Shown: in pieces, positions 1 through 9,721 of the stretch
Numbering within the stretch: the stretch's first letter is position 1
Layout of the letters: each line of letters begins with the position of its first letter
Virus record (IMG/VR): IMGVR_UViG_3300032050_000019
Coordinates: 1 to 64,000 of that record
DNA: 64,000 nt
Origin: a virus
Direction: 5' to 3' (one strand)
Position numbers and translations under genes: made by a program
The notes under the pieces: model-generated
Database searches by the model: none
Told to the model about the DNA's origin: nothing
The model's input: the letters and a program-made list of their open reading frames with translations, nothing else

Positions 1-224
1 ACTTCTAATCTTATATTACCTTTTGTTCCTTCATTTAAAAAGTTTTTAGTTTTTGGTATATGAACTTCGCATAAACCATTACTTTGGATTGTCCCATTAA
101 ACATGTAGGACATATCTTCTGTTTCAACAACAACTCTTGCTTTAGATTTTGATAAAGAAGTTCCTTCAATATCAATATTACAATTAAATTTTGTTGGTTT
201 GTCTGTATATAAATTGTACGCCAT
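1..224 (-). CDS. Hypothetical virion-type protein, C-terminus beyond the window
   Basis: The frame starts with ATG at 224 (MAYNLYTDKPTKFNCNIDIE) and stays open to the window edge, so at least 74 codons are present and the C-terminus is missing. The visible part alternates polar and hydrophobic residues like a small beta-sandwich and carries no motif I can name. It lies 14 nt downstream of the next minus-strand gene, so the two are probably co-transcribed. It also has its own TATTTATA box 4 nt before the ATG, which suggests late expression. A structural role is inferred only from that box and from the adjacent fibre gene. Confidence 0.6.
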   Translation of the reverse strand, partial: MAYNLYTDKPTKFNCNIDIEGTSLSKSKARVVVETEDMSYMFNGTIQSNGLCEVHIPKTKNFLNEGTKGNIRLE

Positions 225-228
225 ATCG

Positions 229-236
229 TATAAATA
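229..236 (-). promoter_or_regulatory. Putative late promoter box TATTTATA
   Basis: Perfect octamer on the minus strand, 4 nt (CGAT) before the ATG at 224. It belongs to the recurrent set described in the findings. Confidence 0.5.
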
Positions 237-238
237 TC

Positions 239-571
239 TTAATTGTTATTAAATTTTACGTTAACATTAATATTTTTTGGTTCGGTCATCGCCATTTTCA
301 CATCTTTCAATTTTATTTTGACCGTTTCATTTTTATGTTTGTTAATCCTTGTTTCAAAAACTAATTCATCAACTTGTAACCTAACAAATAGTTCAATTAG
401 TATTTGTTTTTCTTTTTCCTCAAGTTCTCGAACCCTTTTTTTTATTCCTCTTCTTGGTGGTCCGATTACATTTGAAATGATTTTTTTGATTATACAACCT
501 TCGGCCCATGTGAACGGTGTGTCGACCCAAGCAAAAGGTGTATCATCCCAAGAGTAACAAATAGTTTGCAT
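239..571 (-). CDS. Small hypothetical protein with a WDDTPF-type Trp repeat
   Basis: This 110-residue protein opens with a duplicated aromatic motif (SWDDTPFAWVDTPFTWAE), in which W, D, TPF and W recur every 7-8 residues. A basic segment (GPPRRGIKKR) and a charged helix (VRELEEKEKQILIELFVRL) follow, and a beta-rich tail ends the protein. I do not recognise a named family. The opposite frame (243-557) is rejected because this strand continues into the gene at 1-224 with a short gap. A TATTTATC box lies 15 nt upstream of ATG 571, facing away from the fibre gene at 611. A minor virion or neck-tail role is possible but unproven. Confidence 0.65.
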   Translation of the reverse strand: MQTICYSWDDTPFAWVDTPFTWAEGCIIKKIISNVIGPPRRGIKKRVRELEEKEKQILIELFVRLQVDELVFETRINKHKNETVKIKLKDVKMAMTEPKNINVNVKFNNN

Positions 572-573
572 AA

Positions 574-581
574 TATTTACT
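574..581 (+). promoter_or_regulatory. Putative late promoter box variant TATTTACT
   Basis: Lies 29 nt before the fibre start at 611 and overlaps the divergent control region with the minus-strand box at 587-594. Confidence 0.35.
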
Positions 582-586
582 ATATA

Positions 587-594
587 GATAAATA
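587..594 (-). promoter_or_regulatory. Putative late promoter box variant TATTTATC
   Basis: On the minus strand, 15 nt before the ATG at 571. The same variant occurs between the Clp and Hsp20 genes at 17023-17030. Confidence 0.35.
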
Positions 595-610
595 TGCTTA
601 AAATTATGAC

Positions 611-3600
611 ATGTCAGATATTAGGAATCAGTTAATTAAAGATAGTTTCGATTATGTTCTTCAATCAGATTTAAGTACGGGAATTGTTTATAGAATTGGT
701 GGTGATATACCAATTAACCCAACTTTTTTATCAGGGTTAACTATAAACAGTGGTTTTACTTATTCTAACGGAACAGAAATAAATGGTTACGTATTAACAT
801 GTGATTCAAATGGTAATGCTAATTGGGGTCCTGTTTCTGGTGCGTCAGGAAACTTTCTTTCACTTTCTGGAGGAACTGTATTTGGTAACACAACTTTTAC
901 GAGTGGGTTATCAGTGAATTATATTGATTTTGATACTACACCAACCGTACCGTCACCAACAGGAGGAACACTATATTACGACTCAAATGAAAATGCTTTA
1001 TCATACAAACCAATAACACCAAGTAATGATGTAACTGTTAATTTAGGTCAAGAAAGTTTAGTTAGAATTTATAATAATTTAGGGGTTCAAATAAATAATG
1101 GACAGGCATTACATATAACAGGTGCAATTTCAGGTACACCAACCGTATCATTAGCAATCGGAACGGGTGGAGATGCGGTACAATTTCAAATATCAGGTAT
1201 TGCAACTCATGATATACCAAATGGTTCATTTGGTTTTATGACTGTTTTTGGTGTCGTTAGAGATATTAATTTAACAGGATTTAGTATTGGTGAACAGGTT
1301 TATTTATCTCAAACTGTTGCAGGTGGATTGGTAAAATATTCCGACCTATTTTATACGGGCAGAACTTGTGAAGTCGGTCACGTTTTAGATAATTCATCTA
1401 ATGGTAAATTACAAGTTACAATATTAAATGAAATTGAGGGAACAATTATTACGACTCAAGAAAATAATATATTGGCAGCTAATAATAGTTCCACCGGTGT
1501 TTTCCAATTCGGTGGACTTAGTATTGATAACCCATCAGGAACAACATTTAGTGTCGGTGAGGTTGAGGGTTGGATAATTGATAATGTGACAGCGCCAGCA
1601 AATCCAACAATTCAACTTATTATATATTCTGGTTCTACAGGTAACACCTCATTATATTATTCTACTGCAACAGAAACATATGTATTACTTACAAGTGCAT
1701 CAACAATAACACAACAAACAAGTTTTCCAACGCCACAACAAAGAAGACAAAACATATATCTTGGAAAGTTTGGTCACGGAAATAAACAGTTTTTAATTAA
1801 TACATTTAACGAACCTGATTCTGTATTATCACCACTATCCCAATTAAGGGATATGTTTACCTCGATTAAATTGATTAATGATGGTGTTATACCATCCGAT
1901 AATGGTGCCAATTTAACATTTAATACTTCTGCAGGTACATTATATGGTCTTGGTATTGGATACATTACAAACAAATTAAATCCGAATAGTTTAACAATTA
2001 ATAGTCAAAGTCCAACAACCTTTCAATACAGAACTCGAACAGGTGGAACGGCGTCGAATACGACAGTAATTGACCCATCAAATAAGGATGTTAATGGTGT
2101 AATTACACCAATAACTGGTGTAAAGGCAACAAATCAAAGAATTTATTTATTACAAAACGGTCAAATAAGAATTCAATACGGACAACAGGAGTATAACCAA
2201 TTGGCGGCTGCTGTTGCTGCACTACAAAACGAAACATTTGTTACATTCCCCAATTTTAGAGATAATGGTATTTTAATTGGTATTCTTTCTGTTTTAAGCA
2301 GTTGTACTGAATTAAATGATACAAGTAAGGCTCAATTTTTCTCAGTATCAAAATTTGGTGAATTAATTGGCGCTGCGGGTGGAACATCAACAACAACTTT
2401 ACAACAAGCGTATAATAACTCATCTAATCCTGAAATCACAATTAATTCAACATTAGATGGTTTATCAATAAAAAATGGTACAATATCAGGTGATTCGGTA
2501 ACGAATTTAATAGAGGGTGTTAATTCAAGTAATGTTGTTACCTCATTCATAAGGGCGGATGGTGCGTTTTCAGGAACATCTATATTCGGAAACACTTTGA
2601 ATATTGGTGGTAACACGTCATTACAAGGTTTAACTGCAACAACAATATCTGCATCGACATACAGTAATTTACCAGTAAGTTCTGTTACTGGTGGGACAGG
2701 AATTTCAGCATCAACAAGTAATGGTGTTGTAACAGTTACAAACACATCTCCGGATAGAACTGTAACAATTACAGGTGGAACAAATATTCAGATTGCAGGA
2801 ACATATCCAAATTTTGGGGTAAACTACACAGGTCAAACATCATTCCCTTATCTTCCATTAAGTGGAGGTACTGTTACAGGGTCAACAAGTTTTACTGGTG
2901 GTTTAATTGCAAATACAATAAGTGCATCGACTTACAATAATTTACCAAATACTTTATATACCGGTAACGGTACTTTGTCAAGTCCTAGAACAGTAAATCA
3001 AAATGAATTATCATTAACATTTACAGGAACAACAGCATCAACATTATCAATACTTGAAAAATTTAAACAAGGGGCACCTAGTAATAATCCAAGTGGTATT
3101 TTATCACATGCACAAGGATTAAGTACAACTGCTAGTGGTGCTTATTCTCATTCAGAAGGTGTAAGTTCAGGTGCGATTGGTATTTATTCTCACGCGGAAG
3201 GTTCGTCTACCGCTTTTGGTACCGGATCTCATTCTGAAGGGAATAGTACTATAGCAAATGGTTCTTATTCACATAGTGAAGGTGAACAAACACAATCTAA
3301 CGGCTCATATTCACATTCTGAAGGTCATTTCTCAAGATCACCAGGTTCTCATTCACATGCTGAAGGTTCATATAATGATTCTAATGGTAATTATTCACAT
3401 GCCGAAGGTTTTAATACTGATTCTAATGGTGAATATTCTCATTCAGAGGGTTATTATACAAATTCAGTGGGTTTATATTCACATTCCGAAGGTGCGGGAT
3501 ATTTTATTGACGGTTCAAATACTTTTGAACCATTAGTGAATAATCCTTTAACATATTTTAGAATTGATGTTTCAGGTGTCACTTATGAATCATATAGTGG

Positions 3601-6600
3601 TGATTGGTTAGATGAATCGACAATTAGAATAATTGGTGATTGGTCATCAATACCCGATGGTTCGATAGTAAGTAGGTTAATATTTAATTCTTTTGATGTT
3701 AATTTATGTTATTATGGACCATACTATATAGACAAAGCAATTTTCGATTCCGGAGCAGGTGAATCAAATGTTATTTTTACGAATAATTGGAGTGGTGTTA
3801 TATTAAGTTCTGTTACTGGTTGTACAAATATATCTAACGGTATAGGTTCACATTCTGAAGGTTTATCTACACGAGCTAATGGTAATTATTCTCATTCTGA
3901 AGGTATTGGTACACATGCGGATGGTGAAGGTCAACATGCTTCCGGAAAATATAATCTCACAGGTAATACTAATTCATTATTTGTAATCGGTAATGGTACT
4001 GACGATTTTAATAGAAGTGATATTTTAAATGTAAACCAAAATGAAGTAAATGTGTTTGGTAATTTGAACGCACCTTTTATAAGTGGTAATACATTCGATT
4101 TACAATATACAACATTAAGTTCTACTTCATCTGGATTCATAGATTATTTGACAGTAATATCAAAAGAAACCAATTACGGAGTATCGGTTGCACTTACACC
4201 TAATGGAAATCCTTCTGGTTATGGATATGCGTTTCAATTTGCTGCAAATAACATAGCGAATTCATTACTTTTTGTTGGAGATAACTTAACTAAAGCACAT
4301 TATATTCATACCGACTCAACTAACGTTAGTGCTGAGGGGTGGCCATTAATTTTTGGTGTTACACCACAAAATGATAATTGGGATGCTAATTCTAATTTAT
4401 TAGTTTTGACTTCAGGACAAACAATAGGTATTGGTGTAAGAAATCCAACAAATAAATTACACATTTCAGGTAGTACAAATCCTATTAGGATTCAAGGATT
4501 AACTGGAAGTACTACAGATAATTTGATTTTGAGTATTGACTCGACTGGTGTTGTTCACACATATCCTTTATCCGGATTAACTGGTGGTACATCAAGTGGA
4601 ACATTCACAGGTGGTACTGTATCAGGTCCAACGAATTTTACTGGTGGTTTAACGGCAAATACAATAAGCGCATCGACATACAGTAATTTACCAGTAAGTT
4701 CTGTGACTGGCGGAACAGGAATTTCGGCATCAACAAACAATGGTGTTGTAACAATTACTAATACATCACCGGACCAAACTATCACAATATCCGGAGGGAC
4801 AGGAATTCAAATAGTTAGTGCATATCCAAACTTTGGTGTAAATTTTACAGGTTCGACAGGTACTTCATTTACGGGTGGGACAGTAACAGGTGCAACAAAT
4901 TTTACAAATGGATTAACCGCAAATACAATAAGTGCTTCAACTTATTATAATATATCTAATTATAATTCCGGAGTGATTGTTAATTCTGACTTATGGATTA
5001 ACAATAATGATGGTACAATGACATTCCCTACCACACAAGTTGCATTATATAGTAATACCGCGTTTACTGGTAGTGTTGAAGTATACACTGTGTCAGGTCA
5101 AACTACAGGTGTAGGAATACCTGCATTATCAAATGAAGATACTAACTACATTGTTATAGATTATAATAATGGAACTCCGGTGTACGATGTTCTCACAGAC
5201 GACTCAACAATCAATAGTAGTAATATAGTATTGTACCTAATAGTTTATAGGGCAAATAATTTTGTTCACGTATTAGATTTTGGTAACGAAGGTGCTGGTC
5301 TTCCAAATAAATTAAACGATAGAATCATTTACACAGATAGGTTTGCAAGAGAAGACGGTTTTTCTTTGGGTTTAAGTGGGACAACGGGTGTTGTGACTTT
5401 ATCTTCAGGTGTTGCATGGAATGGTACAAATAGACAAACATTGGTTGCGGTTAATAGTACAGATGATGTATTTTTTCAAAGTTTTCACAGTGGTGGTACA
5501 TGGACATATACAACAACATCAAATACACTGAATAATTTATTTTACGATAATGGAACGGATAGAATCGCTGGTACCGCAGGAAAATATCTTGTTAACTGGT
5601 ATTTTAGAGGTCAAGAAATAAATGACCATTTATATGAAGTTTGGGGTAATGACGAATATGATAACGTGTCTGAAGCACAATTATCGTTAGAACCTAATTT
5701 ACCCGAATTAATCACATCACATGCGTTTTTAACTGGTAGAATTATTGTTCAAGTGTCGGCTTTGACAGGTACTGTTGAGAGTGCGTTTGCTCAAGTATTT
5801 CAACCATCAACAGTACAATCTCACAATGATCTAACAGGAATACAAGGTGGGACCGGTGGCGAATATTATCACCTAACATCGTCAGAATATAATAACGTTG
5901 CGTATGAAAATGTATCAAACACTTTCACATCAGGACAAATATTTAATGCAGGTTTAACCGCAAATACAATAAGTGGTGGAACAATATATGGTGATGGTTC
6001 CAATTTAACAAATGTTGTTAATTCAATAACGACTAGTACAGGTTTATCTGGTTCATCAACTAATGGTAACATAACATTAATCAACACATCGCCAGACCAA
6101 ACAGTAACAATATCTGGTGGGACAAACATTCAAATTACTGGTACATATCCAAATTTTGGTGTAAATTTTACTGGTACGACTGGTTCAGGTGGAACGTTTA
6201 CTGGTGGAACTGTTCCGGGTGAAACATATTTTGCTGCGGGGTTGACCGCTAATACTTTAGTTGTCACAGCAACAACAAACCCTGTTCAATTTGTTGGATT
6301 ACAACCATCAACAGATACTGATATTATTACCACAGACGGCACTGGTGTTTTACACACAAGAAGTTTAAATAGTGTGGGTATTATTACTTGGTCAACAATT
6401 ACATCTTCTCAAACAGGTGTGACAAACAATGGGTATATAACTAATTCAGGGTCACAAGTGATTATTACATTACCTTCTACAGCATCAGTTGGGTCGATAA
6501 TTGAAGTTGTTGGTATTGGTGCCGGAGGTTGGAAAATTGCACAAGAATCTAATCATCAAATTCATTTTGGTATTGTTAATTCTACTTCAGGTGCAACAGG

Positions 6601-6706
6601 ATACGTACAATCAACACAAACATATGACGCAATTAAATTATTGTGTACAACAACAAATAACGAATACACCGTATTATCTGCAATTGGTAATATCGATATA
6701 AACTAA
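611..6706 (+). CDS. Giant tail fibre / adhesin with YadA-like SHSEG repeats
   Basis: A 2031-residue protein, the largest in the window, of low complexity in Thr, Ser, Gly and Asn. Residues about 1-280 look like a fibre base (LSGLTINSGFTYSNG). From about 830 to 963 there are ten copies of a roughly 14-residue SH(S/A)EG-x(6-8)-G unit, and two more near 1077-1105. The unit is the head-repeat pattern of YadA/Hep_Hag trimeric adhesins. An insertion of roughly 100 residues separates the two groups. A second module (TANTISASTYSNLPVSSVTG, then TVTI.GGTNIQI..YPNFGVN) recurs near nt 2625, 4640 and 5960. It is followed within 5 nt by the glycine-rich adhesin genes, as T-even gp37 is followed by gp38. 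ATG 611 is preferred over the out-of-frame ATG at 606. It is probably a trimeric long fibre; the receptor is unknown. Confidence 0.85.
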   Translation: MSDIRNQLIKDSFDYVLQSDLSTGIVYRIGGDIPINPTFLSGLTINSGFTYSNGTEINGYVLTCDSNGNANWGPVSGASGNFLSLSGGTVFGNTTFTSGLSVNYIDFDTTPTVPSPTGGTLYYDSNENALSYKPITPSNDVTVNLGQESLVRIYNNLGVQINNGQALHITGAISGTPTVSLAIGTGGDAVQFQISGIATHDIPNGSFGFMTVFGVVRDINLTGFSIGEQVYLSQTVAGGLVKYSDLFYTGRTCEVGHVLDNSSNGKLQVTILNEIEGTIITTQENNILAANNSSTGVFQFGGLSIDNPSGTTFSVGEVEGWIIDNVTAPANPTIQLIIYSGSTGNTSLYYSTATETYVLLTSASTITQQTSFPTPQQRRQNIYLGKFGHGNKQFLINTFNEPDSVLSPLSQLRDMFTSIKLINDGVIPSDNGANLTFNTSAGTLYGLGIGYITNKLNPNSLTINSQSPTTFQYRTRTGGTASNTTVIDPSNKDVNGVITPITGVKATNQRIYLLQNGQIRIQYGQQEYNQLAAAVAALQNETFVTFPNFRDNGILIGILSVLSSCTELNDTSKAQFFSVSKFGELIGAAGGTSTTTLQQAYNNSSNPEITINSTLDGLSIKNGTISGDSVTNLIEGVNSSNVVTSFIRADGAFSGTSIFGNTLNIGGNTSLQGLTATTISASTYSNLPVSSVTGGTGISASTSNGVVTVTNTSPDRTVTITGGTNIQIAGTYPNFGVNYTGQTSFPYLPLSGGTVTGSTSFTGGLIANTISASTYNNLPNTLYTGNGTLSSPRTVNQNELSLTFTGTTASTLSILEKFKQGAPSNNPSGILSHAQGLSTTASGAYSHSEGVSSGAIGIYSHAEGSSTAFGTGSHSEGNSTIANGSYSHSEGEQTQSNGSYSHSEGHFSRSPGSHSHAEGSYNDSNGNYSHAEGFNTDSNGEYSHSEGYYTNSVGLYSHSEGAGYFIDGSNTFEPLVNNPLTYFRIDVSGVTYESYSGDWLDESTIRIIGDWSSIPDGSIVSRLIFNSFDVNLCYYGPYYIDKAIFDSGAGESNVIFTNNWSGVILSSVTGCTNISNGIGSHSEGLSTRANGNYSHSEGIGTHADGEGQHASGKYNLTGNTNSLFVIGNGTDDFNRSDILNVNQNEVNVFGNLNAPFISGNTFDLQYTTLSSTSSGFIDYLTVISKETNYGVSVALTPNGNPSGYGYAFQFAANNIANSLLFVGDNLTKAHYIHTDSTNVSAEGWPLIFGVTPQNDNWDANSNLLVLTSGQTIGIGVRNPTNKLHISGSTNPIRIQGLTGSTTDNLILSIDSTGVVHTYPLSGLTGGTSSGTFTGGTVSGPTNFTGGLTANTISASTYSNLPVSSVTGGTGISASTNNGVVTITNTSPDQTITISGGTGIQIVSAYPNFGVNFTGSTGTSFTGGTVTGATNFTNGLTANTISASTYYNISNYNSGVIVNSDLWINNNDGTMTFPTTQVALYSNTAFTGSVEVYTVSGQTTGVGIPALSNEDTNYIVIDYNNGTPVYDVLTDDSTINSSNIVLYLIVYRANNFVHVLDFGNEGAGLPNKLNDRIIYTDRFAREDGFSLGLSGTTGVVTLSSGVAWNGTNRQTLVAVNSTDDVFFQSFHSGGTWTYTTTSNTLNNLFYDNGTDRIAGTAGKYLVNWYFRGQEINDHLYEVWGNDEYDNVSEAQLSLEPNLPELITSHAFLTGRIIVQVSALTGTVESAFAQVFQPSTVQSHNDLTGIQGGTGGEYYHLTSSEYNNVAYENVSNTFTSGQIFNAGLTANTISGGTIYGDGSNLTNVVNSITTSTGLSGSSTNGNITLINTSPDQTVTISGGTNIQITGTYPNFGVNFTGTTGSGGTFTGGTVPGETYFAAGLTANTLVVTATTNPVQFVGLQPSTDTDIITTDGTGVLHTRSLNSVGIITWSTITSSQTGVTNNGYITNSGSQVIITLPSTASVGSIIEVVGIGAGGWKIAQESNHQIHFGIVNSTSGATGYVQSTQTYDAIKLLCTTTNNEYTVLSAIGNIDIN
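2625..2840 (+). repeat. Fibre internal module, copy 1
   Basis: Encodes the ASTYSNLPVSSVTGGTGIS to YPNFGV module. The DNA is close to identical to the copy near 4645-4850 over the first 70 bases, so this is a DNA-level duplication and not only a protein resemblance. Confidence 0.7.
3100..3500 (+). repeat. Ten-unit SHSEG (YadA-head-like) repeat array
   Basis: Roughly 42-base units encoding SH(S/A)EG followed by 8-9 variable residues. The codons vary between units, so the array is old or under selection at protein level. Confidence 0.8.
4645..4855 (+). repeat. Fibre internal module, copy 2
   Basis: Second copy of the module at 2625-2840. A third, more diverged copy runs from about 5960 to 6180. 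Confidence 0.7.
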
Positions 6707-6710
6707 AAAT

Positions 6711-7706
6711 ATGTCATTTAATAATTCTATAAACGAAATAATAGATACTCAAATATTTTCAGGTGTAGGAACAACAACTTGGACAAAACCTACAGGTGTT
6801 AAGTTTGTATATGTTGTTTGTATAGGCGGCGGTGGTGGTGGTGGAAGTGGTGGAGGTAACGCATCTAATGGTATTAGACAATCAGGTAAAGGAGGCGGCG
6901 GTGGTGCTTTTGTTTCAAGACTCTACACCGCATCTGAATTATCCTCATCAGAAACTGTAATTGTAGCATCAGGAGGTACAGGTGGTGCAGGGACAACGGG
7001 TAATGGAAATGCGGGTACTGGTGGTGGTAATTCAAGATTTAGTTCAGGTTCAACTTTATTAGTTGCATATGGTGGCGGTGGTGGAGGAGGTGGATTTGTT
7101 ACTGTTCAGTCGGCAGCATGTGGTGGTGGAGGTGGTGGTACCGCTAGTGTTGGTACGAATGCTGCGTCAAACTCAACAAGTGTTGCTGGAGGTAACCCAC
7201 AATCGTCAGCATCAACTTCTCTTTCAATCGGTGGTACAGGAGGTGCATCAAACTCAACATTTGGTGGAGCATCTGCTGAATATGGTGGTGCCGGTGGGGG
7301 AGCATACACTGCCAGTGGAGTAACAGTATTTCAAGGAGGGTGTTCTTTATTTGGTGGCGGTGGCGGAGGATGTGGTGGTTTTGGTGGTATTAGTTATACA
7401 AGACAACCAAGTTCAGGAGGTGCGTCAGGTATTTATACTGGTGGTACAGGAGGGTTAAGTGGAACAACTGGTAATCCACCAACTTCAGGTTCAACAGGAA
7501 CTAGTCGTGTTGGTATTGCTGCTGGTGATGGCGGTGGGGGTGGTGGTTGTTCTACATCAACAACTGTATCAGGAGGAAGAGGTGGTAATGGTGGTACGCC
7601 TGGCGGAGGTGGCGGAGGAGGTGGTGGCGGCGGTAATTCAGGAGGTGCCATTGGGGGTGCCGGAGGAACCGGTGGAATTGGTGAGATTAGAGTTTATTCT
7701 TGGTAA
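6711..7706 (+). CDS. Glycine-rich tail-fibre adhesin-like protein, copy 1
   Basis: A 331-residue protein with a conserved N-terminal beta segment (FSGVGTTTWTKPTGVKFVYV) and then long glycine runs (GGGGGGGSGGG, YGGGGGGGG), ending in a conserved GGIGEIRVYSW. The WTKPTGV...V..IGGGGGGG opening is typical of phage glycine-rich domains. The polyglycine architecture resembles gp38-type adhesins of T-even phages, in which glycine-rich helices carry receptor-binding loops at the fibre tip. It starts 4 nt after the fibre stop and heads a run of three paralogues. The tip-adhesin role is inferred from composition and position. The other open frames here are artefacts of GGT repeats. Confidence 0.75.
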   Translation: MSFNNSINEIIDTQIFSGVGTTTWTKPTGVKFVYVVCIGGGGGGGSGGGNASNGIRQSGKGGGGGAFVSRLYTASELSSSETVIVASGGTGGAGTTGNGNAGTGGGNSRFSSGSTLLVAYGGGGGGGGFVTVQSAACGGGGGGTASVGTNAASNSTSVAGGNPQSSASTSLSIGGTGGASNSTFGGASAEYGGAGGGAYTASGVTVFQGGCSLFGGGGGGCGGFGGISYTRQPSSGGASGIYTGGTGGLSGTTGNPPTSGSTGTSRVGIAAGDGGGGGGCSTSTTVSGGRGGNGGTPGGGGGGGGGGGNSGGAIGGAGGTGGIGEIRVYSW

Positions 7707-7717
7707 ATTAAAATAAA

Positions 7718-8713
7718 ATGTCAATAAATAACGTAATAAATAGTGCAAGAAGTGTAGATATATACACAACAACAGGTTTCACAACTTGGACAAAACCTAC
7801 GGGTGTTCAATTTGTATTTGTTGTTTGTATTGGTGGAGGTGGTGGTGGTGGTGGTGGTTATGCTTCAACCACATCTACAGATAACCAAGCTGGTGGTACT
7901 GGAGGAGGTGGTGGTGCAGTTTGTTTTAAAATGTTTACTGCGTCTGATTTACCATCGGTAGTACCAATTTTTGTGGCATCTGGAGGTACTGGTGGTGGAG
8001 GTGGATTACATGGTGGCGGATTAAATCCAATTACCGCCGCGACTGTTGGTGGAAACTCAACATTTGGTACAGGTTCAACAGTTTACTTAACTGCTTTTGG
8101 TGGTGGTGCTGGTGGTGGATTCAGTGACATTATTGCATCCGCATTGTCAGGTGGTTCTGGTGGTGGTAGTGGAAGTGCAGGTAATTCCTCTTCAGCATCT
8201 AGTCTTTCAGGAGGTCTTCCGGGAGCAACATCAAATGTTGCTAATTCCGGTCAAGGAGGTAACTCACAAACAAATTCAAATGGTGGTACCGCCGAGTACG
8301 GTGGTGCTGGTGGTGGAGGTCATAGTGCATTATATGTTCAATATAACGGAGGAAGTTCATTATTTGGTGGTGGTGGTGGTGGGAATGGTGGATCAAGGTC
8401 AGGTGGTTCATCTTTTGCACCTACTAATGGTGGTTCTTCATCATCATACACAGCAGGTAACGGTGGTTCTGCCGGTACGAATGGTGCTATAGGTACTGTT
8501 GGTACATCGGGAACGACAAGTGATACTGGTATTTATTGTGGAAATGGTGGTGGTGGTGGAGGTGGTTCAACAAACACAACAACAAGAGGTGCAAATGGTG
8601 GTGATGGTGGATATCCGGGAGGAGGTGGTGGAGGTGGTGGTTTTGGTTTCGGTGCGAGAGGTGGCGATGGTGGAAAAGGTGGAAATGGTAAAATAATTGT
8701 ATATAGTTGGTAA
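7718..8713 (+). CDS. Glycine-rich tail-fibre adhesin-like protein, copy 2
   Basis: This protein has 331 residues, the same length as copy 1, and starts 11 nt after it. The opening (FTTWTKPTGVQFVFVVCIGG) and ending (GGNGKIIVYSW) match copy 1 closely, while the residues between glycine runs differ. The sets of Ser, Asn, Thr and Tyr loops are the likely specificity-determining parts. As with copy 1, no signal peptide or membrane segment is visible. Tandem duplication followed by loop divergence is the simplest origin, and one adhesin per receptor type, or a recombination reservoir, is the likely benefit. Confidence 0.75.
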   Translation: MSINNVINSARSVDIYTTTGFTTWTKPTGVQFVFVVCIGGGGGGGGGYASTTSTDNQAGGTGGGGGAVCFKMFTASDLPSVVPIFVASGGTGGGGGLHGGGLNPITAATVGGNSTFGTGSTVYLTAFGGGAGGGFSDIIASALSGGSGGGSGSAGNSSSASSLSGGLPGATSNVANSGQGGNSQTNSNGGTAEYGGAGGGGHSALYVQYNGGSSLFGGGGGGNGGSRSGGSSFAPTNGGSSSSYTAGNGGSAGTNGAIGTVGTSGTTSDTGIYCGNGGGGGGGSTNTTTRGANGGDGGYPGGGGGGGGFGFGARGGDGGKGGNGKIIVYSW

Positions 8714-8719
8714 ATTTTT

Positions 8720-9721
8720 ATGTCATTTAATAACTCAATAAATTCAGTACCTAATGTTCAAATTTTTACAGGAACAGGTATAAACACTTGGACAAAACCG
8801 ACAGGTGCAAAAGTTGTGTATGTGGTTTGTGTTGGCGCTGGTGGTGGAGGTGGTGGAGGAGCAAAAAATAACGCAGGTACTAACAGATTAGGTGGTGCTG
8901 GTGGTGGTGGTGGTGCAATATCAACAAGAACATATTTAGCGTCATTATTAAATTCAACTGAATCTGTTTATGTTGGTGCTGGCGGTACTGGCGGTGCTGG
9001 TTCAACTACTACAAATACTGTAGGAATTAGTGGAAATACGGGTGAATCATCATCATTTAGTACAGGTTTAACTCAAACTATTGCGTATGGTGGTGGAGGT
9101 GGTAGTGGTGGACAAGTAACTGCTACCGCGCATGGTGGAGGTGGAGGTGGTGGCACAGGTAGTTCGGGATTAACAGGAACGGCGGTATCAACTGTACGTG
9201 GTGGAGGTTTACCCGGAACATCAATACTAACAGCGATTGGAGGTCAAGGTGCGAGTAGTCAAGGTGCCACTACGACAGGGAATGGTGAATATGGTGGTGG
9301 TGCTGGTGGTGGTAGAACTAATAATACAATTTCGGTATCCTCTCCCGGAGGTTCATCAATATATGGCGCAGGTGGTGGTGGTTATGGTGGTCTTGTGGGT
9401 ACAGGTAATGGAGGATTAGTTGGGAGTGCTGGTGGTAGTTCACAATCTTACACAAATGGTGGTGGTGGTGCAGTGGGAACTAATAGTTCAACCGCACCAA
9501 CATCAGGTAGTACGGGTTCAGACGGAAATTCTTTAAAATGTGGTTCCGGTGGTGGTGGTGGAGGTGCAGGTACTGGTACCGGAAACGTTTCAGGTGCCGT
9601 AGGTGGTAATGGTGGCGCATGTGGTGGTGGAGGAGGTGGTGGTGGTGCCGCGACGGGTACAGGTAATGGTGGTAACGGAGGTAATGGTGGTAGAGGTGAA
9701 GTTAGGGTTTATACTTGGTAA
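8720..9721 (+). CDS. Glycine-rich tail-fibre adhesin-like protein, copy 3
   Basis: The third paralogue has 333 residues and starts 6 nt after copy 2. Its first residues (MSFNNSIN) are identical to those of copy 1, and it carries TGINTWTKPTGAKVVYVVCV and ends in GGRGEVRVYTW. Its inter-glycine loops again differ from both other copies. The close match at both ends with a diverged centre is the pattern expected if cassettes can recombine through their shared termini. The next gene has its own promoter-like box, so the fibre transcription unit probably ends here. Confidence 0.75.
   Translation: MSFNNSINSVPNVQIFTGTGINTWTKPTGAKVVYVVCVGAGGGGGGGAKNNAGTNRLGGAGGGGGAISTRTYLASLLNSTESVYVGAGGTGGAGSTTTNTVGISGNTGESSSFSTGLTQTIAYGGGGGSGGQVTATAHGGGGGGGTGSSGLTGTAVSTVRGGGLPGTSILTAIGGQGASSQGATTTGNGEYGGGAGGGRTNNTISVSSPGGSSIYGAGGGGYGGLVGTGNGGLVGSAGGSSQSYTNGGGGAVGTNSSTAPTSGSTGSDGNSLKCGSGGGGGGAGTGTGNVSGAVGGNGGACGGGGGGGGAATGTGNGGNGGNGGRGEVRVYTW

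Noticed and set aside
243-557. Plus-strand 104-codon open frame
   Set aside because: Antisense to the 239-571 gene, whose strand, spacing and promoter-like box agree with the next gene.
3258-3536. Alternative-frame open frame inside the SHSEG repeats
   Set aside because: Its His/Ile/Val-rich repeats are a frame-shifted reading of the YadA-like array.
7063-9419. Several Val- or Pro-rich open frames within the glycine-rich genes
   Set aside because: They arise from GGT/GGTGGT codon repeats read in other frames or on the other strand.
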